Position numbers and translations under genes: made by a program. Below the pieces are notes generated by a model. The model searched no databases. It saw only the letters and a list, made by a program, of their open reading frames with translations, and was not told the DNA's origin. This document shows, in pieces, positions 1-7,033 of a stretch of DNA of 11,540 nt. Each line of letters opens with the position of its first letter. Within the stretch, counting starts at the first letter, position 1. The DNA comes from Pavlovales sp. CCMP2436 (lineage: Eukaryota; Haptophyta; Pavlovophyceae; Pavlovales): the NCBI GenBank assembly GCA_026770615.1, contig MU631588.1, positions 63,341-74,880 of the forward strand. The letters run 5' to 3'.

Positions 1-365
1 CCAGGGGTGGGGCTATGGGGCAAGGCGTCGCACCTGGGGATTGGGTCGAACATGGCGGTGTAAGTTTGCTGGCTCAGCGCGCTCTGGTAGTGAGCGTCTC
101 GAATCAAGTTGCACGGTAGGCTCAAAGCGCGAACCAGAGGAGGGGACGGTTGTGCCACGTAGAGCTGGCCCAGCTGCACCGAATCCATTTGGCGCTGCCC
201 GCCGCCAGCGCCGTCGTGGCTGTCGCGCTCGAAGAGTGTGCCGGCCGTGTAGCTAGGCACGGCGACCGCACTGTCGTAGGTGACACGCCTGGAACGCGCG
301 CCGGCTGGGCGCAGGATCTCTAGCCCCACGAAAGGTGTGAAGGCCTGGAGGAGAAACCCACACGC
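1..365 (-). pseudogene. Duplicated tail segment of the MYB gene, partial at window edge
   Basis: The minus strand of 22-365 repeats 537-868. Its best open frame keeps the same protein motifs as the MYB tail (RRVTYDSAVAVPSYTAG, QLYVAQP, YQSALSQQ), with an extra 12 bp that adds four codons in frame. No stop is seen before the left edge. The frame differs by one from the frame entering from 366 on, so it is not a plain continuation of the MYB reading frame. It could be a second exon, a decayed duplicate, or part of a further gene copy to the left. Confidence 0.5.
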
Positions 366-868
366 AGCTGGCTCGGCGGGGAGCGCGGCGCTGATGGCGC
401 TTGGGGCGAGGGAGACGACTGGGAGGCTGGGGGGGAGGGGGTGGGATCGTCAGTTCCCTCACACACACGCGGTTGCAACTGCATAGATAGTCTGCGGTGA
501 GTTGGGCGAGGGCCAGGCATCCTGGGGCCATCGAATAAGGCGTCGCACCTGGAGATCGGGTCGAGCATGGCGGTGTAAATCTGCTGGCTCAGCGCGCTCT
601 GGTAGAGCAAGTTGTATGGCAGGCTCAGAGAGCGAACCAGAGGAGGGGGCGGCTGTGCCACGTAGAGCTGGCTCAGCTGCACGATTTCCATTTGGCGCAG
701 CCCGCCGCCAGCGCCATCGGAGCTGTCGCGCTCCAAGCGTGCGCCGGCCGTGTAGCTAGGCACGGCGACCGCACTGTCGTAGGTGACGCGCCTGGAGCGC
801 GTGCCGGCCGGGCGCGAGATCTCTAGCCCTGCAAAAGGTGTAGCGGCCTGGAGGGGAAACCCACGCGC
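22..868. repeat. Direct duplication of the MYB tail segment (22-365 and 537-868)
   Basis: The two blocks align base for base over about 335 bp with scattered substitutions and one 12-bp insertion in the left copy (near 90-103). Shared landmarks are AAGGCGTCGCACCTGG at the left end and AAACCCAC at the right end. The 170 bp between them is unique and Pro/Ser coding. The divergence suggests an old tandem duplication rather than an assembly artefact. Confidence 0.85.
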
Positions 869-1848
869 GGCCTCCACCGCCATGAACTTGCGCTTCACGC
901 CCGCGAGCACGTCGTCAGCGGAGGCAGCACGGGCGGACAGGTGCAGCATGTGCTTGGGCAGATACAGCATGGGGTTGTCGCGCGTCTCGCTCATACTCTC
1001 AAACGTTGCGCGCTTGATCCTCGGCTGCGCAGTGAGCACGGTAGTGCGGTCCTGCACCGTCGTCTCGTAAGTCGCGCGCCGCAATCTCGGCACCTGCGGC
1101 CTGAGCGGCAGCGTTGTCTTGAGCAATCCTCGCGGGCCCGTCGGCGCCTTGAGCGCAATGATTTCCTCGCCCTGGTCCGTTGAGCTGCCGCCAAAATCGG
1201 CCCCCTCCCTCTCCTTCTGGGCGGCTGACTTGCAGCTGGCCGCCTCGGTGCGCTCATTGCGCCGCATCGTCGAGTTGTAGCGGTTCTTTATCGCGTGATC
1301 AGTCCTGCCCGGATGCTCTTCACCATGGCCGACCAGCACGGGCCGATCTCGGCGACGGCTTCAAGGATGGCCAAGTCCTCCGCCTCGGTCCAGTCGCCCT
1401 TCTTCACGTCGGGGGCGAGATGGTGAAACCAGCGCTCGCGACACTGCTTCCCCGTCCTGTCGCCCCTCATCTCGTCGGCGAGCTTGGCCCAGCCCGACGG
1501 CCCGCTGAGCTGCACGAGAGCGGTCAGCGCGCAGTCCTCCTCGAGCGTCCACGCTCGCTTGGTGCCGGGGCCCACCGACTGGTTGACGTGTCCCATCACG
1601 CCCGCGAGCACGTCGTTGGCGGAGGCAGCACGGGCGGGCAGGTGTAGCATGTGCTTGGGCAGATGTAGCATGCGATCGTCGCGCGTCTCGCTCACACTCT
1701 CAAACGCTGCGCGCTTGATCCTCGGCTGCGCAGTGAGCACGTTGGCGCGGTCCTGCACCGTCGTCTCGTAAGTCGCGCGCTGCGATCCCGGCTGCGGCCT
1801 GGGCAATGTCGACGAGGTACTCACGGTGTCAACAAGTTGTCCGATCAT
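320..1848 (-). CDS. Two-repeat (R2R3-type) MYB DNA-binding protein, frameshifted in repeat 3
   Basis: Likely a nuclear transcription factor. Reading down from an ATG at 1848, residues 98-148 form one MYB repeat with three spaced tryptophans (W100, W120, W140, the last in RERWFHHL). A second repeat starts with GDWTEAEDLAILE and contains WSAMVKSI. That frame ends at 1288. Repeat 3 continues in the next frame as GRTDHAIKNRYNS, the classic end of a MYB repeat, and that frame runs to a stop at 320. Going from SI (1312) to PGRTD (1310) needs one extra base, so a one-base deletion near 1310-1314 is the simplest reading. It could be a real mutation or a sequence error. The C-terminal part is Ser/Pro rich with no domain I recognise. 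Segments on both sides of the MYB domain are duplicated. A GTGAGT right after the eighth codon (about 1824) could be a splice donor, so the start is uncertain. MYB identity is strong; intactness is doubtful. Confidence 0.75.
896..1787. repeat. Direct repeat flanking the MYB domain (896-1086 and 1597-1787)
   Basis: A 191-bp segment encoding, on the minus strand, peptides such as RATYETTVQDR, LTAQPRIKRA, LPKHMLHL and AASA(N/D)DVLAGV occurs before and after the MYB domain. The two copies align with no gap and only scattered differences. The offset is 701 bp, one short of a multiple of three, which agrees with one lost base between them (the frameshift in MYB repeat 3). Confidence 0.85.
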
Positions 1849-2002
1849 CGCTGACCTTGATGACGTTGACGACGAGCGTTGACGATGACGTTGACCACGA
1901 GCGTTGCAAGTCGTGGTGAATTGGAGCGCACGGAGCCACGGACTTCTCGAACCTTGCTTGATGACGTTGACTAAATCCTTGAAACCCGATTCGACTATTT
2001 TT

Positions 2003-2106
2003 AGTCGGTTAGGTTAAGCAATGGGGGGAGGTTCTTCGACTGTACACAGATTAATTAAGCGGTTAAGCCATTGAAACTATGATTTTTTGAGTCGGTTAGG
2101 TTAAGC
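2003..2106. repeat. 17-bp direct repeat, 87 bp apart
   Basis: AGTCGGTTAGGTTAAGC occurs exactly at 2003-2019 and 2090-2106, each followed within a base by AAT. Between them GCGGTTAAGCCATTGAAAC resembles a degraded third copy. Function unknown. Confidence 0.7.
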
Positions 2107-2154
2107 CAATACTTATTGGCGAAGCTAGTTCACAGATGAAACGGGTCCGGGGTC

Positions 2155-2202
2155 GTACTTGGGCTTGAAAACCTCGGGGGTTTCCAAGCCAAGCTCAAGT
2201 AC
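2155..2202. repeat. Imperfect inverted repeat
   Basis: GTACTTGGGCTTGAAAACC at 2155-2173 is mirrored by GGTTTCCAAGCC and then AAGCTCAAGTAC ending at 2202. It could form a stem of about 18 bp with a bulge. It sits in non-coding DNA; a decayed transposon end or a hairpin remnant is possible. Confidence 0.6.
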
Positions 2203-2456
2203 CTTTAACCTCAGGGGGTTTCTCGCACCGAATAAAGCACGATCTTCCGTGTGTCAAACGTTGAGCAGAGAAAATCGGGTTCATATTCATGTTGTATTTT
2301 TTTTGCGTCATCGAGCACACTTTCCGACTCGTGTGAAAGAACTCTTACGGGTCGCTCCAACGGATGAGACACGCGGTCTCTGGCCGGCAGTCGACTTCAT
2401 GCTATATGTTGTGATATTATCAGTTATACAAACACACATCGCCAGGCAGAATCCCC

Positions 2457-2990
2457 CTACACATGATATACGTGATCTGCTGATTGCTGTTCAGCGTCGG
2501 TCTCGTTGCGCGCCAATGCGGCTGCGTGGCTCTCGTTGCAAGACTTGTACCGCGCTCTGTTGCGCGTGCGCCAGCTCGCAAAGGCGTCGCCAGCGCTGGC
2601 CGTCGGCGGTTCCTCCCACTCTGCGCCGGTTTCCGCGCACGCCTGTCGCAGCTCATCCACGTTGTCGATGCGCGCTTGCGCCCGCGCGTGCCGTTCGAGC
2701 CTCCCGATGCGTACTCGCCCGTCGGCGCGGCCTCGTACGCCACGGCCCACTGAGCGCACGGCACCTTCAACGCAGCGTCGGTCTCGTTGTGCGCCAATGC
2801 GGCTGCGTGGCTCTCTTTGCAAGACTTGTACCGCGCTCTGTTGCGCGTGCGCCAGCTCGCAAAGGCGTCGCCAGCGCTGGCCGTCGGCGGCTCCTCCCAC
2901 TCGGCGCCGGTCTCCGCGCATGCCTGTCGCAGCTCAACCACGATGTCGATGCGCGCTTACGCACGCTTGCGGTCGGGGGCCATGGGCGAG
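2457..2990 (-). pseudogene. Unknown protein fragment made of two tandem copies of a ~94-residue unit
   Basis: I do not recognise the family. Read on the minus strand, each unit contains ARID-(I/N)-V, then ELRQACAETGAEWEEPP, then GDAFASWRTRNRARYKSC and ESHAAALA(H/R)NETDA. The upstream copy continues into KVPCAQWAVAYEAA. The upstream copy has a TAA where the downstream copy has a CAA glutamine codon (about 2958). Between units the frame changes, because the repeat offset of 281 bp is not a multiple of three. The charged and aromatic pattern, kept between diverged copies, argues that this strand and these frames were once translated. It is now probably a pseudogene, or exons that I mis-join. Confidence 0.45.
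2492..2970. repeat. Tandem duplication with 281-bp offset (2492-2690 and 2773-2970)
   Basis: About 199 bp are repeated without a gap and with few substitutions, from CAGCGTCGGTCTCGTTG to GATGCGCGCTT. About 80 bp of single-copy sequence separates the copies. It underlies the repeated protein unit on the minus strand. Confidence 0.9.
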
Positions 2991-3129
2991 ACGGCCGGGA
3001 TTGGCGGGTTGCGGGTGGACTTGCGCAACTGGCATTCGACACCGCACTTGCTCGCACGACAGCCACACGCTCGATGTGGATAGAAGTACGACGAGAAGGC
3101 GAGCACAAGCTGAAGCAGTATGCGACGTG

Positions 3130-3411
3130 TCAGACACGCTTTAGCGCCCGCTTGAAGATGAGCCGCTTGAATGAATGCGGTGTGAATGTCGGCGTTGTAG
3201 GCGGCGGGCTGGGCGGCGGGCTCGGCGGTGGGCTCGGCGGCGGGCTCGGCGGCGGGCTGGGCGGCGGGCTGGACGGCGTGCAGGCCGGCGTGCTGGGCGG
3301 CAGGCTCGGCGGCGGCGCTCGCTCGACGGTGGGTTGCGGCGCTGGGACGAGCGGAAGCCGGAAGAGACTGCGGCGCGAAAAGCGGCGGTATTGGTTTAAA
3401 CGTGATTAAAC
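3130..3411 (-). CDS. SPPP-repeat (hydroxyproline-rich-like) coding fragment
   Basis: An open minus-strand stretch ends at a TGA at 3130-3132. It has no clear start codon, so it would be an exon or a relic. Its centre encodes five or six SPPP units, followed by TTPTFTPHSFKRLIFKRALK and the stop. Such SPPP tracts are typical linkers or wall-protein domains in green algae (pherophorin and extensin types). With no flanking pherophorin or other domain visible, the call rests on the repeat alone, and the same DNA read on the plus strand gives a GGGL repeat. Confidence 0.3.
3200..3316. repeat. GC-rich minisatellite, ~12-bp unit
   Basis: About nine to ten copies of a GGCGGCGGGCT(C/G) unit, degenerate towards the right end (GGCGTGCAGGCC and following). 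The unit length is a multiple of three, so copy-number changes keep frame. Confidence 0.9.
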
Positions 3412-3491
3412 GTGATTAAGCCAGTAGGTTGTTGTAACTATTGTTTGTACTGGGTGTCAGTTGACATTTTTGGGATACAAATTGGTATAAA

Positions 3492-3601
3492 ATTAAAATG
3501 ACGTGCGCATTAACGCAGCTCGCCTAACCGCCGGGGGCGGTAATCTCCAACCCCTGGTCTAGTCCCAGGCGGCGGGGTGACTCAATAATCCTCCACTTCT
3601 C
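3492..3601 (-). repeat. LINE 3' UTR and tail, copy 1
   Basis: From the TAA at 3602 down to ATTAAAATGACG at 3492-3503 (plus-strand wording). It shares order and sequence with copy 2 (7375-7530): GTGACTCA-TTAATCC-like block, CCTGG...CCAGG stem (3553-3557 with 3565-3569) and a CCGCC...GGCGG stem (3528-3540). The element probably ends in the AT-rich stretch GGTATAAAATT near 3484. Confidence 0.75.
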
Positions 3602-4456
3602 TTAAACAAAATCTCTCCTCATCCAAGGTGGTTGCGGTTGTTGGCCTGGGATAAGTGGTTTGGTTCCTCTGTAGTGTGAGCCGATGTTGCTGTGTATCAC
3701 GCGAATGGGCGTGGGTCCGAGGTCTGTTTGTCTAGGAGTGTTTATCAGTGTGACTAGTGAATGTTGTCGGAGCCTGCGTGCCCCTGGTCTTGGTGCTGCT
3801 GGTGGCGCCCATTGGACGCCTTTAAGTTGTTTTGGTAGTGGGTGGGCTGGGTGAGGTAGGTTGGGGTCTGGGCCTGCCATATGAATAAATAAGGTTGAGG
3901 TCACGTCTGTTCCCGCTTGCTTGTGAGTGGCTATTGCTATGTCGATCCGTAGGATGGTTGCTATGCTGTAGAATATGTTGTTGTGTATCCAACCGTCTTC
4001 CTTTGCCTGGTATGCCATCGACCACATGGGAGCGGTGCTGTTGCCACGGGGATCTGTTGGGTCTTCGTCGGGCCGTCTGAGGTCCAAGTGGTTCTGGACG
4101 TTTTCGGGTAGCGCCCGGGCGTGGACTATGGCTCGTTCGCGGAGGTTCGCTGCTGCTTGTTTGTGACTTGCACCGTTGCCGTCGATTCCCATGGCTGCGT
4201 AGAGGAAACAGTTCCCGTCGCCCACAACGTTCATGTCCATGAGGTTTACGGTAGCATAGAGTTTTTTGATTTCCCAGGCTCTCGGTGGTGTCCATTGGAT
4301 GATTATCTTGGATTTCCCATGGCGGCCCTTTTGAGCGCGTGGGCGTTTCGAGGGGTTGTTAATGGTTAGTGTGCTGCTTTCGTCTCTATCTTCTTTTGGA
4401 GTGTTGTTGACAGTTAGTGTGCTACTTCCGGTTCCATTTCCTGTTGGAAAGTTGGG
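3602..4456 (-). CDS. OTU-like cysteine protease domain of the LINE
   Basis: OTU proteases are papain-like cysteine proteases and deubiquitinases. The hallmark block is VVGDGNCFLYAAMG, with the catalytic Cys codon at 4210-4208. It is followed by an Arg/Ala-rich helix and EDGWIHNNIFYSIATILRID, matching the usual W-x-n-hydrophobic strand of OTU domains. The end carries VIHSNIGSHYRGTKPL, whose HY at 3676 fits the catalytic His. So both catalytic landmarks are visible, and the domain from 4240 to the stop at 3602 has no break. N-terminal to it lies a basic Thr/Ser-rich linker (NNPSKRPRAQKGRHGK). The frame continues upstream across a MITE (4459-4624) into PPSPPKRPRTKKG; open-frame residues above 4456 are MITE-derived. 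The second copy at 7529-7783 conserves the His region. Role in the LINE is unknown. Confidence 0.65.
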   Translation of the reverse strand, partial: PNFPTGNGTGSSTLTVNNTPKEDRDESSTLTINNPSKRPRAQKGRHGKSKIIIQWTPPRAWEIKKLYATVNLMDMNVVGDGNCFLYAAMGIDGNGASHKQAAANLRERAIVHARALPENVQNHLDLRRPDEDPTDPRGNSTAPMWSMAYQAKEDGWIHNNIFYSIATILRIDIAIATHKQAGTDVTSTLFIHMAGPDPNLPHPAHPLPKQLKGVQWAPPAAPRPGARRLRQHSLVTLINTPRQTDLGPTPIRVIHSNIGSHYRGTKPLIPGQQPQPPWMRRDFV

Positions 4457-4458
4457 TA

Positions 4459-4624
4459 CAGGGGATCGCGGGCAATAAGAAACCGTCGTGTTAAGAAACT
4501 GAGCCTCTTTTTTTGCATTGTTTGTATGTAATTTAAGCAAATTTTAGCATTGTTTGTATGTAATTTGCTAAGAAACTCAGCCTCAGCCTCAAAAAGCGCC
4601 GTTCTTATTGCCCGCGATCCCCTG
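4459..4624. mobile_element. MITE copy A (166 bp, TA target duplication)
   Basis: Perfect terminal inverted repeats start with CAGGGGATCGCGGGCAATAA on each strand and extend to about 23 bp. The flanks are TA on both sides (4457-4458, 4625-4626), as in Tc1/mariner- and pogo-type insertions. The inside is AT-rich with an internal duplication of GCATTGTTTGTATGTAATTT (4514 and 4546) and no coding capacity. It lies inside the LINE coding region, so it is younger than the LINE. Insertion plus TA is 168 bp, a multiple of three, so the frame is kept, but the MITE carries stops. Confidence 0.9.
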
Positions 4625-4921
4625 TATGCCTGTACCCTTTTTCGTGCGAGGTCGTTTGGGGGGGCTTGGGGGGTTGGAGATCCGCCCCTGGGCAGCCCGT
4701 CTGGCTTCCTTTTGTTTTTGTTGGGTGTCTGTGTATTGTTGTTGGCGGCGGTTGAGGACGGCTGCGAACGCGTCGACATTGTGGGTGCTTGCCAAGTTGT
4801 TACTCTGCGGTGGCTGGGTTGGTGGTGTGAAAGGGTCGATTTCCGTGTCCTCTGGGTCATCAGAGTCGTTTGTGGGCTCATCGCCCTTAAGAGCTTGGCG
4901 TTTCTTTCGGCGTTTAAAGCT

Positions 4922-5380
4922 TCAGTGGCTGCTAGGAGGACTCCTTGTATGGTGCCCGTCTTGTATTCTCAGGTTGGGTTTAGTTTGAGGCATTCCTCGA
5001 TTAGCTCCTGGCTCTGTATCGAGACGCTCCCGGCGTGCGCGTCCGGGTGGCTGAGTGCAGAGTCGGCGATGGCGCTCTGGGTTGGTGCCGAGGCCTCCGA
5101 GTTTTTTCATGATTACGGTTCGTCGAAGGTCACGTTGGTTGGCGGTTGCTGTGCAATGCTTCATGATATGTGCGACTGAGTCCGTATCGTCCGCTGTGTT
5201 TAGGCTTTTCATGATGCAGAAGGGGCATTTGGTGCTGAGTTTAGGGCCACCTTCGTAGAGGGTAAAGTCGAGGAGCTTTGGTTCGTCTCTTGCCCGTTCT
5301 GTGTTGTAATTCGTGGTGCCTGTCATGTATCGGACGTATGTGCGTTGAGCAGTCTCTGAAGTTTTTTCCCATGGGTGGTC
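4922..5380 (-). pseudogene. LINE CCHC zinc-knuckle segment
   Basis: Entering as HPWEKTSETAQRTYVRYMTG, the frame reaches a zinc motif: C at 5227, C at 5218, H at 5170 and C at 5155 (C-x2-C-x15-H-x4-C, in KCPFC and VAHIMKHC). This type follows RNase H or RT in many LINEs and probably binds nucleic acid. After about 5105 (a T-run on the plus strand) the better frame is a neighbouring one, reading SVSIQSQELIEECLKLNPT and later TIQGVLLAATEA. The listed frame is thus partly out of register before its TGA at 4922. Confidence 0.5.
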
Positions 5381-5930
5381 TTAAGGAGGCTGTTGACTCC
5401 TTTATCCAGAGGTCGGTTCGGTTCCTTAGGCGGATGGCATATTTTTGTGTGCGTCTAGTGAGGTTCCGGGGGTCTTTGCGGACATGGATGTTTGTAGCTT
5501 GGGTTCCTGCTTCTTCTATGACTGCCCTGCAGATGGTGGATGGAGTGTGGTCGATAAAGTTCTCGTCTTTACCTATGACGCTGTATCTTGCTGGCGGCCA
5601 AGCGCATGGGCCTAGGTCGTGAAAGGGGGTTTGGTTCCCCACTGCCACTTGTCTGGCGGCCCAGTCGGCGCAGACGTTGAGTGTCACATGCACTGCGTCA
5701 TAGGCTGGCATTGGTGCTCCTCCTGCTGTGGGCGGTGGTTGTATCTCATTGGCCTTCTCGTTCGCCTTGCCGATGAGGGCATCGATTCCCGCGTTGTCAA
5801 TAATGTAAACTTGGCTGGCCGTGTCGATTCTTGGGCTTTGTATCAGCTGTGGTCTGAGGAAAGAATCTGCTTTGTGGGCTTTCTAGTGCTTGAAGATGTG
5901 GGTTTTGCCGGCGTGGGTGTTGCGTGTGAG
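5241..5930 (-). pseudogene. LINE C-terminal half of RNase H and linker
   Basis: After a frameshift near 5930 the sequence continues in another frame. It passes one in-frame TAG (about 5887) and then reads SQVYIIDNAGIDALIGKANE, a likely central RNase H strand with its Asp. Then comes TLNVCADWAARQVAVGN (5681-5631), the typical N-x2-AD-x-AA ending of LINE RNase H domains. The frame carries on through VRKDPRNLTRRTQKYAIRLR and DLWIKESTASL. Near 5350 the coding frame shifts again, at an A-run, into the zinc-knuckle frame. I could not place the catalytic Glu with certainty, so the enzyme was inactive or is damaged here. Confidence 0.5.
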
Positions 5931-6530
5931 GAGTTGCGACGCCTCCTGCTGTTTTCCCTGTCATCTCCTTGTGGGAACCATCGACTGCTACGTCGGTGAC
6001 TGTTGAACCTCCCGGGAGAGCTGTTCCTAGTGTTTTGTCATGTTTGTCCAGATGAGCGTTTCGCAGGTGTGCCGTGTGGGATCTGGCGCCTGCGGATGCA
6101 GCAAACCGTGGGAGGACTTGGAGGGTTGCGGCTGTCAGGATTTTTTGGAGAGATGGTGGGATGTGGTGTTCGTGGCCTGGCTCCCAGTTGGAGACCCATT
6201 CTTTTGCCAAGAGGGCTCTGCTTTGTGAGACCCAGGGATCCTCGTTTGTGCGTGCACTTGATGATCCATTCAGCTGGATGTTCCTCTTGATCGTCCGTTC
6301 TATCGCTGTTGTGGGGTTGGGCGAGAGAATGGCACGGTCTAGATCTGTTGCTCCGTCTCTTCGTCCTTGTATGGGTTGGCACAGTTGAAGTGTGTCGGCG
6401 AGTGGTCTGTTGAGTTTGGTCTGTAGTTGACTCCTTAGCTTTTTGATTAGGCCGCCGGTAGCGGCTGGACCCTTCAGAGTCGGGTTACCAGGATTATTTG
6501 TTTGTTCGGGGTCGGCTGCTAGTATTGTTT
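5797..6530 (-). pseudogene. LINE post-RT region and N-terminal half of RNase H
   Basis: An open minus-strand frame enters at about 6530 (stop just upstream) and continues through LADTLQLCQPIQG, SSSARTNEDPWVSQSRALLA and EWVSNWEPGHEHHIPPSLQK to the RNase H start at VTDVAVDGSHKEMTGKTAGG (D codon at 5982). The DGS followed by a GG turn is the first strand-turn of RNase H with its first catalytic Asp. After GGVA the correct frame shifts. The published-style ATG at 6210 is internal to this longer frame, so it is not a real start. Confidence 0.55.
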
Positions 6531-6736
6531 ACGGAATTTGAGGGGCTGCACCCCGCCTGTGATAACGCCTAGAATGACCCCAAAATTGGTGCAGAACGAT
6601 GCGGGATCGGGGGGGTGGCCGGTTCGAGTCTCTTGAAGTCTTGCTGTCTTGAGCAAAGCATTTTGAAAAATCGGCTTCCTTGCAGTTGACAGGATTTATA
6701 TTAAGGAATCATTTTGGATATTCATTTTGGACCGAA
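6531..6736. other. Spacer without recognised gene
   Basis: I see nothing definite here. It holds the GGTTCGAGTC string at 6622-6631, which looks like a tRNA T-loop but has no matching arms, and an AT-rich half shared loosely (CAGTTGACA) with 3460-3470. Confidence 0.4.
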
Positions 6737-6869
6737 TTATTGGTAGAAAATTAGAATGACGCTCCCTCCGAACAGCTCGCACGCACCGCCCACCTGTGGA
6801 AGATGCGGCAGGAGATCGGTATGTGCGTCTTGCGTGGACACGCAAAGGTCATCATAGCGCGCGCGCGTA
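6737..6869 (-). other. GC-rich fragment between LINE tail and MITE B
   Basis: A short open minus-strand stretch reads RARYDDLCVSTQDAHTDLLP and HLPQ, followed by CAG-GTGGGC, which could be a splice donor (about 6793). I recognise no domain. Its base composition fits the aquaporin-like fragment on the other side of the MITE, so both may come from one gene, but the evidence is thin. Confidence 0.2.
6750..6761 (-). repeat. Isolated LINE-type 3' tail
   Basis: ATTAGAATGACG preceded by TTGGTAGAAA matches the terminal motif of copies 1-3. Beyond it only CAGCTCGC is shared, so this is either a very short relic or a chance match of an AT-rich end. Confidence 0.35.
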
Positions 6870-7033
6870 CAGGGGATCGCGGGCAATAAGTACGGCAGAT
6901 TTCGAGGCTGAGGCTGAGTTTCTTTGCAAATTACATACAAACAATGGTTAATTTTTGGTTAAATGTACGATTGAAGGGCAAAAAAACGAGGCTCAGTTTC
7001 TTTACACGACGGCTTATTGCCCGCGATCCCCTG
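6870..7033. mobile_element. MITE copy B (164 bp, TA target duplication), inverted relative to copy A
   Basis: It has the same TIRs, CAGGGGATCGCGGGCAATAA on both strands, and TA on both flanks (6868-6869, 7034-7035). Its reverse complement follows copy A through GTCGTGT(A/T)AAGAAACTGAG and GTATGTAATTTGC(A/T)AAGAAAC. It differs in the centre, where copy A has the internal duplication. It is too short to encode a transposase, so mobilisation must have been in trans. Confidence 0.9.

Larger units (their letters stand above)
1849..2456. other. Intergenic spacer with short direct repeats
   Basis: I see no convincing gene. The stretch is more AT-rich than its neighbours. It holds loose tandem copies of TGACGTTGACGACGAGCG-like sequence at 1856-1910, a 17-bp direct repeat at 2003 and 2090, and an imperfect inverted repeat at 2155-2202. 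The long plus-strand open frame starting here and running to 3409 is best read as the shadow of GC-rich minus-strand coding sequence. Confidence 0.5.
3490..6530 (-). mobile_element. 5'-truncated non-LTR retrotransposon (LINE) with RNase H, CCHC knuckle and OTU domains
   Basis: Minus-strand element, 5' end near 6530 and 3' tail near 3490. From 5' to 3': a probable post-RT region (6530-6050, including GPAATGGLIKKLRSQL), an RNase H domain (about 5985-5650), a CCHC zinc motif (5227-5153), a charged linker, an OTU cysteine protease domain (about 4240-3640), a TAA at 3602-3604, and a ~110-bp 3' UTR with stem-loops. No reverse transcriptase catalytic motif is in the window, so LINE identity rests on the domain order, the 5'-truncated copies and the shared 3' tail. 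RNase H plus an OTU-like protease in one LINE recalls the Dualen/RandI group of green algae, but without RT I cannot place it. The copy is dead: frameshifts near 5930 and 5350, stops at about 5887 and 4922, and a MITE insertion at 4459-4624. Confidence 0.7.

Noticed and set aside
1784..1828. 45-nt intron from GTGAGT (about 1824) to GCAG in the MYB gene
   Set aside because: Donor is good but the intron would be very short and keeps frame, so reading through is equally possible.
2159..3409. Long plus-strand open frame (416 codons)
   Set aside because: It is Arg/Cys-rich and spans an AT-rich spacer, repeats and the minisatellite. The minus strand carries the better conserved protein pattern, so this is a GC-driven shadow.
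4550..5179. Plus-strand open frames of 100-200 codons across the LINE
   Set aside because: They are antisense to RNase H, zinc knuckle and OTU coding sequence and show no domain.
3437..6540. Possible target-site duplication of LINE copy 1 (TATTGTTT near 3437 and 6525)
   Set aside because: Only about eight AT-rich bases match, which is expected by chance, and the exact element ends are not known.
6575..6640. tRNA-like T-loop string GGTTCGAGTC
   Set aside because: No matching T stem, anticodon arm or acceptor stem could be paired around it.
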